A stretch of 26,427 bases of DNA from Thioalkalivibrio nitratireducens. Its GTDB lineage: Bacteria > Pseudomonadota > Gammaproteobacteria > Ectothiorhodospirales > Ectothiorhodospiraceae. A program made the position numbers and the translations under genes. The notes below the pieces were generated by a model. That model had not been told where the DNA came from. It made no database searches and saw only the letters and a list, made by a program, of their open reading frames with translations. The stretch lies in assembly GCA_011390385.1 (NCBI GenBank), contig JAABSN010000026.1, positions 1 through 26,427 of the forward strand, written 5' to 3'. Position 1 is the first letter of the stretch; every line of letters begins with the position of its first letter. Positions 18,401-26,185 of the stretch are shown here, piece by piece.

Positions 18401-18884
18401 ACACTTGCCCGAACTCGATGTGTCGCCAGACGCCGTCACCGAAGTGGAACTGGGACTCCCCGCACTGCTTCCCGAACCGTACGTCCCGGATGTACACACC
18501 CGCCTGATTCTATACAAACGCCTGGCCAGTGCGCCGGACGCGCCGGCACTCCGCGATCTGGAAGTCGAGTTGATCGACCGCTTCGGCCTGTTGCCCGAAC
18601 CGGCACGCGCACTCATGGCCGCTACCCGCCTGCGCCTCAAGCTGGCGCCACTGCGAATCCGCAAGCTGGAGCTCGGCCCGGCCGGCGGCCGGTTCGTGTT
18701 CGGCTCCAATCCGAACATTGACGTGAACGCATTGATTCGCCTGGTACAATCCGACCCGAAGGCCTACAAGCTCGATGGCGACAAGGCCTTCCGCTTCTTT
18801 GCCGATTGCACGACACTGCAGGCGCGCGTCTCCCTGGTGGAGCGCCTGCTGAACCAGCTTGCGCTGGAGCGCAAGGCCGCCTGA
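15411..18884 (+). CDS. mfd: Transcription-repair coupling factor Mfd
   Basis: ATP-dependent translocase that removes RNA polymerase stalled at lesions and recruits UvrA. The 1157 residues are full length. The N-terminal UvrB-like module begins near residue 20 and includes the UvrA-binding region. The RNA-polymerase-interacting domain is at about 488-560 (VVHEENGVGRYLGLQTL, LTLEYADEARLYVPVSSLHL). The RecG-like motor has Walker A CGDVGFGKTE (about 635-644), Walker B DEEQRFGVRHK (about 737), LTATPIPRTLNMALAGLRDLS, and LRGRVGRSHHRAYAYLL (about 906-922), then the TRG and the C-terminal autoinhibitory D7 domain (about 1010-1150). csiV follows by ten bases, the same order as in Vibrio and Pseudomonas. 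Confidence 0.98.
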   Translation: MADATRDPLKPGRLPSSGFETWTDLGFTPAVLALAQAAAAFEHPLLVVTESTEAADQWIDEWRFFASGTDLPILRLPDWETLPFDVFSPHEDIVSERLRTLHRLPGLRRGLVVVPVATLMQRLPPRQWLQGECLALTVGQRLDRLDLRQNLADAGYQSVQQVLTHGEFAVRGEILDVFPMGAMLPVRVEFLDDEVDSLRHFDPETQRSTERIERLDVLPSHEFPLNAESIKAFRGRYRTRFSGDPTRHAIYRDVSEGLAPAGVESYLPLFFEQLDTLFEYCPEARVVQFGDIAGAAGRFAAEVLARFDQLGHQADRPLLPPGELYLDENTLAAALAGRSGIGLGPAAAPLPSGRGRSVAFNRATLPELGIQQGRPEPAERLRSFLDGRERVLLTAESAGRREALLTLLREQQITAEPVEDWPSFVAAAEIPAMLTVATLSEGFLLPGNLAVVPENALFGERALQSRRRAKPTRDADAIIQNLNDLHIGAPVVHEENGVGRYLGLQTLTINGQPAEFLTLEYADEARLYVPVSSLHLISRYTGADGEHAPLHRLGSEQWTRARRKAAEKARDVAAELLEIHARRAAREGTAFAVETPEYHAFAAAFPFEETADQAQAIDAVLADMAAGTPMDRVVCGDVGFGKTEVAMRAAFVAVQNNRQVAVLVPTTLLAQQHGQNFSDRFADWPVRVEALSRFRSTKDQTSVLQGMADGTVDIVIGTHKLLQSGLEFRNLGLVIVDEEQRFGVRHKESLKKLRAEVDMLTLTATPIPRTLNMALAGLRDLSIIATPPRARLAIKTFVNEWNDAIIQEACLREMRRGGQVYFLHNEVETITRTAERLQDLLPGARIGIAHGQMRERDLEQVMLDFYHRRFNVLVCTTIIETGIDVPTANTIIMNRADKLGLSQMHQLRGRVGRSHHRAYAYLLTPPPKAMTADARKRLEAIASLEDLGVGFALASHDLEIRGAGELLGAEQSGQITEVGFSLYNDLLNRAVNALRAGHLPELDVSPDAVTEVELGLPALLPEPYVPDVHTRLILYKRLASAPDAPALRDLEVELIDRFGLLPEPARALMAATRLRLKLAPLRIRKLELGPAGGRFVFGSNPNIDVNALIRLVQSDPKAYKLDGDKAFRFFADCTTLQARVSLVERLLNQLALERKAA

Positions 18885-18894
18885 GGATGCAGCC

Positions 18895-19566
18895 ATGAAA
18901 ACGAATCCCTTCCCGCGCCGCCGATTCCTGTCCGCCCTGACCGCCCTGCCATTGCTTGCCGCTCTGCCTTCGGCGCTGACCGCTCAGGTGGGGCGTCAAT
19001 ACCGCGTTGAACTGGTGATTTTCGAACAGCTTGGCCCGGAAAGTCAGGCCTTCATGGATCGGGTTGCGCGTCCCATGCGGGCCGATCTGTCTGGCTTCGG
19101 CATCGGGGAAGGGCCCATCCGACCAGCGCGCAGCGGCTTCGGACTGAGCCATGTCGTCGATCGGGTCGAGCGGTCGGGTCAGGGTCGGGTGCTGGCGCGC
19201 CTGGCCTGGCATCAACGCGGACGCGATTATGACACCGCTCCGTGGATCCGGGTCCAGGGGGGGCGCTATCTGGGCCAGCGCGAACAGGACCGTCCCGAAG
19301 CACTCCCCACCACTGGCCTGCAACCGTTGCAGCCCCAGCAGGACCGTTATGAACTCGAAGGCCAGTTGCGCATCTGGGTCGGCCGCTACCTGCATCTGGA
19401 CACCAATCTCATCTACCACGTACCGCACGCCACCGGCGCCGACACGGACACCTGGCCTGCCGTTCCCGTACGCGGTAGTCAGCGAATGAATTCGGGTGAC
19501 GACCTGTTCTACGTGGACAATCCCGTCGTCGGCATCATCGCCCGCGTCACGCGCATCGACGGCTGA
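18895..19566 (+). CDS. csiV: CsiV-family peptidoglycan-binding protein
   Basis: Periplasmic protein of the CsiV family, which in Vibrio cholerae binds peptidoglycan and promotes PBP1A activity through LpoA. The 223 residues match the family: YRVELVIFEQLG after the signal peptide, and the C-terminal LRIWVGRYLHLDTNLIYHVP and SGDDLFYVDNPVVGIIARVTRI. The signal sequence MKTNPFPRRRFLSALTALPL has RRxFL with a hydrophobic core and TA|Q cleavage site, so Tat export is possible, although Sec is not excluded. The ATG has GAGG seven to ten bases upstream and starts ten bases after mfd, so the two genes probably share a transcript. Assignment to the family is firm; the partner lipoprotein is not in view. 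Confidence 0.82.
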   Translation: MKTNPFPRRRFLSALTALPLLAALPSALTAQVGRQYRVELVIFEQLGPESQAFMDRVARPMRADLSGFGIGEGPIRPARSGFGLSHVVDRVERSGQGRVLARLAWHQRGRDYDTAPWIRVQGGRYLGQREQDRPEALPTTGLQPLQPQQDRYELEGQLRIWVGRYLHLDTNLIYHVPHATGADTDTWPAVPVRGSQRMNSGDDLFYVDNPVVGIIARVTRIDG

Positions 19567-19584
19567 GCACGGAGGCCATCGTGC
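19567..19584 (+). terminator. Weak hairpin just after csiV
   Basis: GCACG (19567-19571) and CGTGC (19580-19584) can pair around an eight-base loop immediately after the csiV TGA. No U-run follows. Several stronger hairpins lie farther downstream, so this alone is a poor terminator. Confidence 0.22.
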
Positions 19585-19638
19585 CGGCGTAGACCTGCCC
19601 TCCGGCCCGACTGGTTGGTCAGGAAAGCGATCCCGCAG

Positions 19639-19667
19639 GGTGCCGCGAGGCGAAGCCGAGCCGCACC
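19639..19667. repeat. REP-like palindromic element between converging genes
   Basis: GGTGC, GC, GGC around a GAA loop, GCC, GC, GCACC form a nearly symmetric 29-base hairpin. The only unpaired positions are one C-C mismatch and a tandem GA/GA pair that can form sheared pairs. The tip GCGAAGC is a known exceptionally stable mini-hairpin sequence. It sits in the 207-bp convergent gap between csiV and the S49 peptidase gene, a typical place for dispersed extragenic palindromes. Only one copy is in the window, so repetition is not shown. Confidence 0.35.
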
Positions 19668-19706
19668 GGGACCGTGCCGGGGAATCCCCTGACCTCCGGG
19701 TCCCGG
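19666..19706. terminator. Nested hairpin in the csiV/S49 convergent gap
   Basis: CCGGGACC (19666-19673) pairs with GGTCCCGG (19699-19706), and the loop holds a second small hairpin, GGGG-AAT-CCCC (19679-19689). Structures of this kind between converging genes could end or protect transcripts from both sides. No U-run is present. The rest of the 207-bp gap (19567-19773) shows no convincing gene. Confidence 0.3.
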
Positions 19707-19773
19707 GCGGTTCGGTGGCATTCACTGCGCCCATCCGCACCTGCAACGTTCGTCTTCCGGCGAGCCATGAGCG

Positions 19774-20742
19774 TTACCGCCATTGCGGCGCCATCTCCCA
19801 GTTGCGAATCTGGTTGCCGATGGTTACACCCAGATCCTCCAGCAGGAGCTGCAGGGACGTCCTTTTGGGTTTGAACTGTACCAGTCTGTCGATGCCGATC
19901 ACCTCTCGGGCGACCGATCGATCATCGCCAAGACCATCAATCAGACCGAGTTCCACCGAATCCGCCCCCGTCCATACCAGGCCGCTGAACAGGTCTTCGG
20001 TCTCTTGCAGGCGACCCCCACGTCCCTGCCGGACGACGTCGATGAACTGCTCATGAATCTGCCCAATGACATCGGTGATGTGGGCAACCTCGTCTTCGTC
20101 CAGCGGCAGGAACGGATCGAGAAAACCCTTCTTGTCTCCGGCCGTGAACAGGCGCCGCTCGACACCCCACTTCTCCATGAGATCGACCAGACCGAAGCTG
20201 TCAAGACGAACGCCGATGGAGCCGACGATGCTGCCCTTGTCGGCGTAGATTTCATCTGCGGCGACCGCGATGTAGTAGGCGCCCGATGCACCGACATCGG
20301 CGATCACCGCGTACACCGGGATGTCTTCGTGCAGTCCGCGCAACCGGAGGATCTCATCATGGATCAAGCCTGCCTGCACCGGGCTGCCGCCGCCGCTGTT
20401 GATCCGCAGCATCACCGCCCGGGTATCGTCATCGTCGAAGGCTTCGCGGAGTGTCTTGTTGATGTCCTCGGCATTGACCGTGGCGGAACTTGCGATCAGA
20501 CCCTCGATGTCGACCACCGCCACGTGTTCGGTTGGTTCCTTGTCACCGTTCAGCCATCCGGAGAACCCGAGGTCGGCTCCACGCACCACGAATAGCAAGG
20601 CAAACAGGTAAATAAACACCAACAACTTGAAGAAGACACTCCAGCGTCTTGCCCGCCGCTGTTCGGTGACCTGTGCAAGCAGCAGTGTTTCCAGCGTCTG
20701 CCGTTCCCAACCGGGCTTTTCTTCCGCGTTCCAGCCAGCCAT
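19774..20742 (-). CDS. S49-family membrane serine peptidase (SppA/SohB type)
   Basis: Membrane-anchored peptidase thought to degrade signal peptides or membrane fragments. The 322 residues have a cytosolic N-terminus with an amphipathic, charged stretch, one membrane helix (about 34-53), and the S49 protease domain on the periplasmic side. The dyad is Ser153 in DVGASGAYYIAVAADEIYA and Lys204 or Lys205 in GDKKGFLDPFLPL; INSGGGSP (114-121) is also conserved. It is the short, single-domain form, unlike the 618-residue E. coli SppA. ATG at 20740-20742 is chosen because AAGGA lies seven bases upstream; the open frame to 20937 is non-homologous and overlaps the next gene. It is the third gene after rluC and a HAD phosphatase, as in Pseudomonas. 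Confidence 0.88.
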   Translation of the reverse strand: MAGWNAEEKPGWERQTLETLLLAQVTEQRRARRWSVFFKLLVFIYLFALLFVVRGADLGFSGWLNGDKEPTEHVAVVDIEGLIASSATVNAEDINKTLREAFDDDDTRAVMLRINSGGGSPVQAGLIHDEILRLRGLHEDIPVYAVIADVGASGAYYIAVAADEIYADKGSIVGSIGVRLDSFGLVDLMEKWGVERRLFTAGDKKGFLDPFLPLDEDEVAHITDVIGQIHEQFIDVVRQGRGGRLQETEDLFSGLVWTGADSVELGLIDGLGDDRSVAREVIGIDRLVQFKPKRTSLQLLLEDLGVTIGNQIRNWEMAPQWR

Positions 20743-20769
20743 ATTTGAATCCTTGTGTGAATACGGGTG

Positions 20770-20786
20770 TGCCGATAGTGTCGGCA
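20770..20786 (-). promoter_or_regulatory. Hairpin in the leader of the S49 peptidase gene
   Basis: TGCCGA and TCGGCA form a six-bp stem with a five-base loop, 28 bases before the S49 start codon. It is the main structure in the 151-bp gap between the HAD phosphatase gene and the peptidase gene. It may weaken read-through or protect the peptidase message. AACCGATG and CATCGGTT (20805-20812 and 20874-20881) also form a long-range inverted repeat there. Confidence 0.22.
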
Positions 20787-20893
20787 GTCCATGTTGAATG
20801 CAGTAACCGATGCCCCGGCGGACGCTTGCAGGCCAGGTCCGCAAGGCGATTGGACGCTGCGCACTCACACAGACATCGGTTCCTTCCCGAAAT

Positions 20894-21574
20894 TCAGGTG
20901 GCGTTGCCTCGCAGAAGCAGCGGCGGAAGTTCGGCAAGGCCCTGGATCAATGCCCGCGGACCGAAGCACCGTAGCCGCTCGGCGTCATGCGCCCCATAGG
21001 TGACACCGACGCTCATCATCCCGAATTGCCCGGCCATCTGCAGATCGTAGGTACTGTCGCCGACCATCACCGCATCGCGCCGATCGACGCCGAGCCGATC
21101 GATCAGGTAGCGCAGCATCGCCGGGTCCGGCTTGGACGGGTGCTCATCGGCGGTCGCGGTCGCATCAAAAAGCTTCTTCAGACCGGTGTCTTCCAGTGCA
21201 GCGTCGAGGCCACGGCGCGATTTCCCGGTGGCCACGGCGAGCAGGTAGCCGCGTTCGGCCAGCGTTGTCAGCATCGACACGGCGCCGGGATACAACGGCG
21301 TCGGAGTCGAATCGCGTTCCAGATAATACATGCGATAGGCCCGCGCCAGGGTATCCATGAAAGCGTCGTCAGTACCCGGATACAAAGCCTGTGTCGCCTG
21401 GTGCACACCCAATCCGATGATTTCCCGAAGCTGCGCGTCGGTCCGCGGTTCCGCACCGATCTCGTCGATCGCGAAACGCAGGCAACGCACGATGCGTCCG
21501 ATCGAATCCATCAGCGTTCCGTCCCAGTCGAACACCACCATCGCCAGGGCATCGTCAGCGCTGTTTGGAATCAT
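20894..21574 (-). CDS. HAD-family hydrolase, phosphoglycolate phosphatase-like
   Basis: Cytosolic HAD subfamily IA phosphatase of 226 residues. The four motifs are present: FDWDGTLMDS with nucleophile Asp16 and Asp18, the ATGKSRRGL motif II region, the Lys in HPSKPDPAML, and VGDSTYDLQMA with metal-binding aspartate. The cap is helical (IGLGVHQATQALYPGTDDAF). The closest well-known relatives are Gph and its paralogues, but substrate cannot be read from sequence and the QELIGxG-type signature of classical Gph is altered to EIIGLG. The ATG overlaps the rluC stop by four bases (ATGA), so it is translated with rluC. The same pair is seen in Pseudomonas. Confidence 0.85.
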   Translation of the reverse strand: MIPNSADDALAMVVFDWDGTLMDSIGRIVRCLRFAIDEIGAEPRTDAQLREIIGLGVHQATQALYPGTDDAFMDTLARAYRMYYLERDSTPTPLYPGAVSMLTTLAERGYLLAVATGKSRRGLDAALEDTGLKKLFDATATADEHPSKPDPAMLRYLIDRLGVDRRDAVMVGDSTYDLQMAGQFGMMSVGVTYGAHDAERLRCFGPRALIQGLAELPPLLLRGNAT

Positions 21575-22536
21575 TGCGGGGCCTTTGCTTGTGCAAGCGC
21601 ACCCAGAAACTCCTGAAGATCGCTCGGAAGCGGTGCCGAAAATAGTCGCTCTTCTCCGCCCTTCTCCGGAAACCGCAGCGCCTGAGCATGCAGAAACATT
21701 CGTCGCAGCCCCAATTCGCGAGCCGCACGGTTGGCTTCGGGGTCTCCGTAATCGTGGTCGCCGGCGACCGGGTGTCCCAACGCCTGGCCATGGACCCGGA
21801 TCTGGTGGGTCCGGCCAGTCCCGATGTCGACCTGCGCCAGGGTAAAACCCGGGAACGCCTCGATCGGGGTGAACACACTGACCGCACTGCGTGCGACCCC
21901 TTCCGGCCCCTCCACCGTACGCATCTGCCGCCGACCACGATCATCACGATCATGCGCAATCGGCAGGTCGCAACGAACCGCGGGACCGTCCCATCGACCA
22001 CTCAACAGCGCGAGATACCGTTTCCCAACCGTGCCTTCGCGCAGCGCGGCATGAAACGCGGCAAGGCCCTGCCGTGTCTTGGTCAACACCAGACAGCCGC
22101 TGGTTTCGCGATCCAGCCGGTGCCCGAGCTCCAGACTGGCTTCGGGCCGCAGTGTACGCATGGCTTCGATGATCCCGTAAGCCAGTCCGCTGCCTCCATG
22201 GACCGCCATCCCCGCAGGCTTGTCGATGACCAGGTAATCCTCGTCCTCGTGTATGACCGACTGGCGCAGGGCGCGCAAGGCACCATCCGGGACCCGTATC
22301 TCGCGCTTGCCATCGTCAGGCCCCTGCAGCTGAGGAATGCGAATCTCATCGCCACCGACCACCCGGTTATCGACCCTGGTTCGCCGACCATTGACCCGTA
22401 TCGCCCCCTTGCGCACCAGGCGGTAGACCAGACTGCGCGGGATCCCTTTCAGATGCCGCAACAGGAAATTATCCAGACGCTGCCCCTCTGCAGCCGGCGG
22501 CACCATGAGCATGTTCGTCTTGCGCTCCTCATTCAT
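21571..22536 (-). CDS. rluC: 23S rRNA pseudouridine synthase RluC
   Basis: Converts uridines 955, 2504 and 2580 of 23S rRNA (E. coli numbering) to pseudouridine. The 321 residues comprise an N-terminal S4 RNA-binding domain (RLDNFLLRHLKGIPRSLVYRLVRKGAIRVNGRR, about 20-52 in parts) and the RluA catalytic domain with HRLDRETSG, in which Asp142 is the nucleophile, plus KPAGMAVHGGSG (107-118) and RTHQIRVHGQALGHPVAGDHDYG. Position divergent from rne is a hallmark of rluC, which separates it from RluA and RluD. The ATG at 22534-22536 begins MNEERKTNMLMVPPAAEGQRLDN; a second ATG nine residues in is possible. TATACT about 40 bases upstream could be its -10 box. Confidence 0.93.
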   Translation of the reverse strand: MNEERKTNMLMVPPAAEGQRLDNFLLRHLKGIPRSLVYRLVRKGAIRVNGRRTRVDNRVVGGDEIRIPQLQGPDDGKREIRVPDGALRALRQSVIHEDEDYLVIDKPAGMAVHGGSGLAYGIIEAMRTLRPEASLELGHRLDRETSGCLVLTKTRQGLAAFHAALREGTVGKRYLALLSGRWDGPAVRCDLPIAHDRDDRGRRQMRTVEGPEGVARSAVSVFTPIEAFPGFTLAQVDIGTGRTHQIRVHGQALGHPVAGDHDYGDPEANRAARELGLRRMFLHAQALRFPEKGGEERLFSAPLPSDLQEFLGALAQAKAPQ

Positions 22537-22963
22537 GCGCGAATTCTAGCCCATGGGGATGGGCCGCAAGTATACGAGCGGGCCGGTACTCTCTGCGGCC
22601 ATTCTGGTGCAATCATCATTTTATGCTTGCTAGACAGCGGCTTTTGCCCTAAATTGGTACCCGGACTGGCGCGCTCCTGATTCGCGACATTCCCCCTGAA
22701 TTACCTGCTGGCATGGCCGAGACGGCCGGCCAGCTCTCGCCGAAAGCGATCTGTGATACCTATCCTTATAACCCAGTCCTGTCTTCCCCCGGCGCGCGCC
22801 TGCAAGCATCTGCTGGCGCTGTTTCTGGTCGATGCCTGGCTGTTGGGTACCCTCCCGCCCGCTCAAGGCGGCACCGGGCACCCATCGCCGGCATTCAGAC
22901 CCCGGAGCGCCCTGCGCGCGCAGTGGTTCCCGGAAGGCGGCGGCACCCAAACGAGTTCAATGA
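22537..22963 (+). promoter_or_regulatory. Divergent rluC/rne region with a long rne 5' leader
   Basis: This 427-bp stretch has no convincing gene and separates rluC (-) from rne (+). In enterobacteria rne has a long structured 5' UTR that lets RNase E cut and so limit its own mRNA. The same arrangement here suggests comparable feedback. Visible elements are an AT-rich promoter zone (about 22600-22660), an inverted repeat GGCCGC/GCGGCC (22562-22567 and 22595-22600), and a GC-rich segment near 22846-22890 with a small CCGCC/GGCGG stem. An 84-codon open frame (22713-22967) crosses the region and overlaps the rne ATG, but its product resembles nothing I know. The rne Shine-Dalgarno is weak, which also fits special translational control. 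Confidence 0.5.
22627..22655 (+). promoter_or_regulatory. Possible sigma-70 promoter of rne
   Basis: TTGCTA (22627-22632) and TAAATT (22650-22655) match the -35 and -10 consensus at four of six bases each, with the optimal 17-base spacing, in the most AT-rich part of the gap. Transcription would start near 22662, giving a leader of about 300 nt. Confidence 0.33.
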
Positions 22964-25900
22964 ATGAAACGGATTCTCATCAATGCCACGCAGCCGGAAG
23001 AGCTGCGCGTGGCGATGGTCGATGGCCAGCGCCTTTACGATCTTGATATCGAGCTACCTTCGCGGGAACGCAAGAAAGCGAATATCTACAAGGCCCGTAT
23101 CACCCGGGTAGAGCCCAGTCTCGAGGCCGTCTTCGTCAATTTTGGCGCCGAGCGCCACGGGTTCCTGCCGTTCAAGGAGATCGCACGCTCAGCCGTGGGC
23201 GCTCCCGAAGACACTGACAAGCCAATCCGCGAGTTCCTCAGGGATGGCCAGCAGCTTCTGGTTCAGGTCGAGAAGGAGGAACGCGGCAACAAGGGCGCGG
23301 CACTGACCACCTACATCAGCCTTGCCGGTCGCTATCTGGTACTGATGCCGAACAATCCCCGGGCCGGCGGTGTATCAAGACGCATCGAAGGCGAGGATCG
23401 GGCCGAGCTGCGCGAGGCGCTGGCCGACCTGAAGATCCCGGAGGGAATGGGCGTGATCGCACGCACCGCCGGAGTTGGGCGCACCACTGAGGAACTGCAG
23501 TGGGACCTCGACTACATGACTGCGCTCTGGGCAGCCATCCTCGAAGCCTCGTCCGAAGCGCAGGCACCAGCGCTGATCCACCAGGAAAGCAACGTCATCA
23601 TCCGCGCTCTGCGGGATCATATGCGTAATGATGTCGGTGAGGTCGTCATCGACGACGAGACCGTCTACCGTCAGGCCATGGAATTCGTCGAGCGGGTGAT
23701 GCCGAACAGCCTGCGCAAGATCCGGCATTACTCGGATCCGGTCCCACTGTTCAACCGGTTCCAGATCGAGAGTCAGATCGAGAGCGCGTTCGATCGCGAT
23801 GTCGCACTACCGTCCGGTGGCGCGCTGGTCATCGACCACACCGAAGCACTGATCTCCATCGACGTGAACTCCGCGCGTTCGACCAAGGGCGTCGATATCG
23901 AGGAAACCGCCTTTCATACCAATCTCGAGGCTGCCGAAGAAGTCGCCCGGCAACTCAGGATTCGTGACCTGGGGGGCCTGATCGTCATCGATTTCATCGA
24001 CATGAGTTCGAGCAAGCACCAGCGCGAGGTGGAAACGCGTCTGCGCAAGGCGCTGGAGATGGACCGCGCCCGCGTGCAGGTCGGCCGAATCAGCCGCTTC
24101 GGGCTGCTCGAAATGTCCCGTCAGCGGCTGCGGTCGTCCCTTGGTGAATCCAGTCATATCACCTGCCCGCGCTGTCAGGGCCACGGCCAGATCCGGGGTG
24201 TCGAATCACTGGCCCTGTCCATCCTGAGGCTGGTCGAGGAAGAGGCCATGAAAGAGCGCACCAGCCTGGTGCTTGCTCAGGTGCCGATTGATGTCGGCAC
24301 CTTCCTGTTGAACGAAAAACGGGAATCATTGACCGACATCGAAGACCGGCATGACGTCGACATCAGTATCGTCCCCAGCGCCCAGTTGCTCACTCCACAT
24401 TACCAGGTCCGCCGGATCAAGGATGATGGACGGGAGGGCGAGGTGACGGACAAGAGCTCCTACGAAATGATCGAGGAGACCAATGCCGAAGAGGATACCA
24501 CCGTGGCTGATCGTCGCGTGCGTCCGGACCGGCCGCTGGTACAGAATGTCGCCGTTGGCAACCCGCCACCGGTGACCGTTGCACCCATGGCTCCCACCGG
24601 CCCGGTGGCAACCCAGCCCGTGACTCTCCCAGGGTTCTTCGCCCGAATCTGGACCTCGCTGTTTCCAAACGCGCGTAGTACCGGAGACTTCGAAGCCGTG
24701 GCTGACCAGACCCAAGCGAAACCCGCGCGAGCGGGCAAGCGCGAAGGCAATGGATCCTCGCAATCCGCCGAAGACAGCAAGCCGGAGGATCGTCGTCGGG
24801 GGCGACGGGGAGAGCGCGACCGGAAACCCGCGGACGCTGAAGGACTACGGCCCAGCGATGCACGTAATGCCAAACCTGCCGCTTCCCAGAAACGCGAGGC
24901 CGAACCACCAGAGACGACCGACAGCACGCCAGCGGCGGATTCCGGGAATCAGAGCAAGACACCCAGCCCCGACGACGACAAGACCGGAGACACCAGCCGC
25001 ACTCGAAGCAGGCGCTCCCGGCGAGGTGGACGCCGCCGTAGTCGCAGCCGGGCAACGACTGGTGGCCAGGACACCGAGACCGGCGAGGATGGCAGCAGCG
25101 ACTCGCGTGCGATCGCTTCCGAAGACAATACCACCCCGGCAGAGCCGCAAACCGGTGACGTAACGGCCAGTCAGCCGGCATCCGTCGCTGCGACCTCTCC
25201 GGACAGCACGGAAAGCGAACCGCGAACCGTGGAAGCACCGTCACAGCCCGCCGAATCCGGGCCTGTTTCAGCGGAGCTCCGGCAACGGGAAGCACGTGCG
25301 GCCCTGGCACGCATGGCTGCATCCATTCCGGCCACCGAACGGTCACCGGAAATGATCAATACCCCGTCCCCGTCCGAACCCGAAGCGACGGGACCCGGGG
25401 CAATGGACCAGCCATCTGCCGGTTTGCAACGAACCGGTGCCAATCCGGCCGCAGATCAGGGCGTGACGGCGGATACCGGCAATGCAGGCGCGCCCGATCC
25501 CGACGCGCCACCGACTGCGCCCACCACCGGCGAAGTCACCCCGACCAAGTCTGCCGAATCCGCTCTCGCGACCCCGGAAAGCCCGGACGCGCGGAAAACC
25601 GAATCCCCGCCCGCTTCGCTCGCTTCCGCCGACTCACAGCAACCCGCAAAAACGGATGTGGAATCGGAGGCGGCTGCTCCATCGGTCACCACACCGACTT
25701 CTGGCAATGACGCGAAAACGGATTCGCCGTCACCGACGAACCCGCCTGAAGAGCCAGCGAAAACCAAGCCGAAGCGCCCGCGCAGGCCGCGCAAGCCACG
25801 GGGATCAGGCGGGACCGAGAAAACCGGGAACGACGTGGCACAAACCGACGATGCGATCCTCTCGGACGGAGGATCGACAGAATCAGCCTCGGATGCCGCG

Positions 25901-26098
25901 GCGGATGGGAAGCAGGAAGACACCACGGCGGCGGCACCAACCGATACCGACCAGGAGACCACCAAAACGTCCAAGCCTGCGCGCAAACCACGTCCACGAA
26001 GACCCCGCCCCTCCAGCAAGAAATCGGCGGAGAAAACGGACGAGACGGAATCGACCGTGCCATCGCAGGATAACGCCACCGATTCGCAGAAGGACTGA
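22964..26098 (+). CDS. rne: Ribonuclease E
   Basis: Essential endoribonuclease for mRNA decay and rRNA/tRNA processing and the scaffold of the degradosome. The 1044 residues open as [21 protein letters not shown]. The S1 domain is at about 36-118, the 5'-sensor segment [12 protein letters not shown] at 163-174, the DNase I-like active site has Asp300 (ISIDVNSA) and Asp343 (IVIDFIDM), and the Zn-link is CPRC (401-404). All lie exactly three residues before their E. coli counterparts. The non-catalytic half (about 520-1044) is low-complexity. [14 protein letters not shown] (555-568) is probably the amphipathic membrane anchor, and Arg-rich patches occur at 609-622, 679-697, 933-947 and 1002-1019. 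Partner-binding microdomains are not recognisable by eye. The size and tail separate it from RNase G. Confidence 0.97.
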   Translation: MKRILINATQPEELRVAMVDGQRLYDLDIELPSRERKKANIYKARITRVEPSLEAVFVNFGAERHGFLPFKEIARSAVGAPEDTDKPIREFLRDGQQLLVQVEKEERGNKGAALTTYISLAGRYLVLMPNNPRAGGVSRRIEGEDRAELREALADLKIPEGMGVIARTAGVGRTTEELQWDLDYMTALWAAILEASSEAQAPALIHQESNVIIRALRDHMRNDVGEVVIDDETVYRQAMEFVERVMPNSLRKIRHYSDPVPLFNRFQIESQIESAFDRDVALPSGGALVIDHTEALISIDVNSARSTKGVDIEETAFHTNLEAAEEVARQLRIRDLGGLIVIDFIDMSSSKHQREVETRLRKALEMDRARVQVGRISRFGLLEMSRQRLRSSLGESSHITCPRCQGHGQIRGVESLALSILRLVEEEAMKERTSLVLAQVPIDVGTFLLNEKRESLTDIEDRHDVDISIVPSAQLLTPHYQVRRIKDDGREGEVTDKSSYEMIEETNAEEDTTVADRRVRPDRPLVQNVAVGNPPPVTVAPMAPTGPVATQPVTLPGFFARIWTSLFPNARSTGDFEAVADQTQAKPARAGKREGNGSSQSAEDSKPEDRRRGRRGERDRKPADAEGLRPSDARNAKPAASQKREAEPPETTDSTPAADSGNQSKTPSPDDDKTGDTSRTRSRRSRRGGRRRSRSRATTGGQDTETGEDGSSDSRAIASEDNTTPAEPQTGDVTASQPASVAATSPDSTESEPRTVEAPSQPAESGPVSAELRQREARAALARMAASIPATERSPEMINTPSPSEPEATGPGAMDQPSAGLQRTGANPAADQGVTADTGNAGAPDPDAPPTAPTTGEVTPTKSAESALATPESPDARKTESPPASLASADSQQPAKTDVESEAAAPSVTTPTSGNDAKTDSPSPTNPPEEPAKTKPKRPRRPRKPRGSGGTEKTGNDVAQTDDAILSDGGSTESASDAAADGKQEDTTAAAPTDTDQETTKTSKPARKPRPRRPRPSSKKSAEKTDETESTVPSQDNATDSQKD

Positions 26099-26161
26099 GC
26101 GGGAAACGGGAACAGACTGCAACCGGCGAGCTACCTGCTCGTCCGGGTCGCAGTGTCCCGC
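26099..26161. terminator. Large hairpin directly after the rne stop codon
   Basis: Nested complementary arms begin at the base after the rne TGA: GCGGGA (26099-26104) with TCCCGC (26156-26161), ACTGC (26116-26120) with GCAGT (26050 +100, i.e. 26150-26154), CCGG with CCGG, and CGAGC with GCTCG around the loop TACCT (26132-26136). No U-run follows, so classical intrinsic termination is doubtful. It lies between converging genes and could mark or protect the 3' end of both transcripts. Confidence 0.5.
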
Positions 26162-26185
26162 AGTCACCACATTGGCGCCCGCAGG

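Noticed and set aside
20743..20937. 65-residue N-terminal extension of the S49 peptidase
   Set aside because: It overlaps the HAD gene and has no similarity to the family; a good AAGGA site supports the start at 20742.
22753..23046. 97-codon frame overlapping the start of rne in another frame
   Set aside because: It starts with a hydrophobic stretch that looks like a signal peptide, but it runs 80 bases into the certain rne frame and has no recognisable product.
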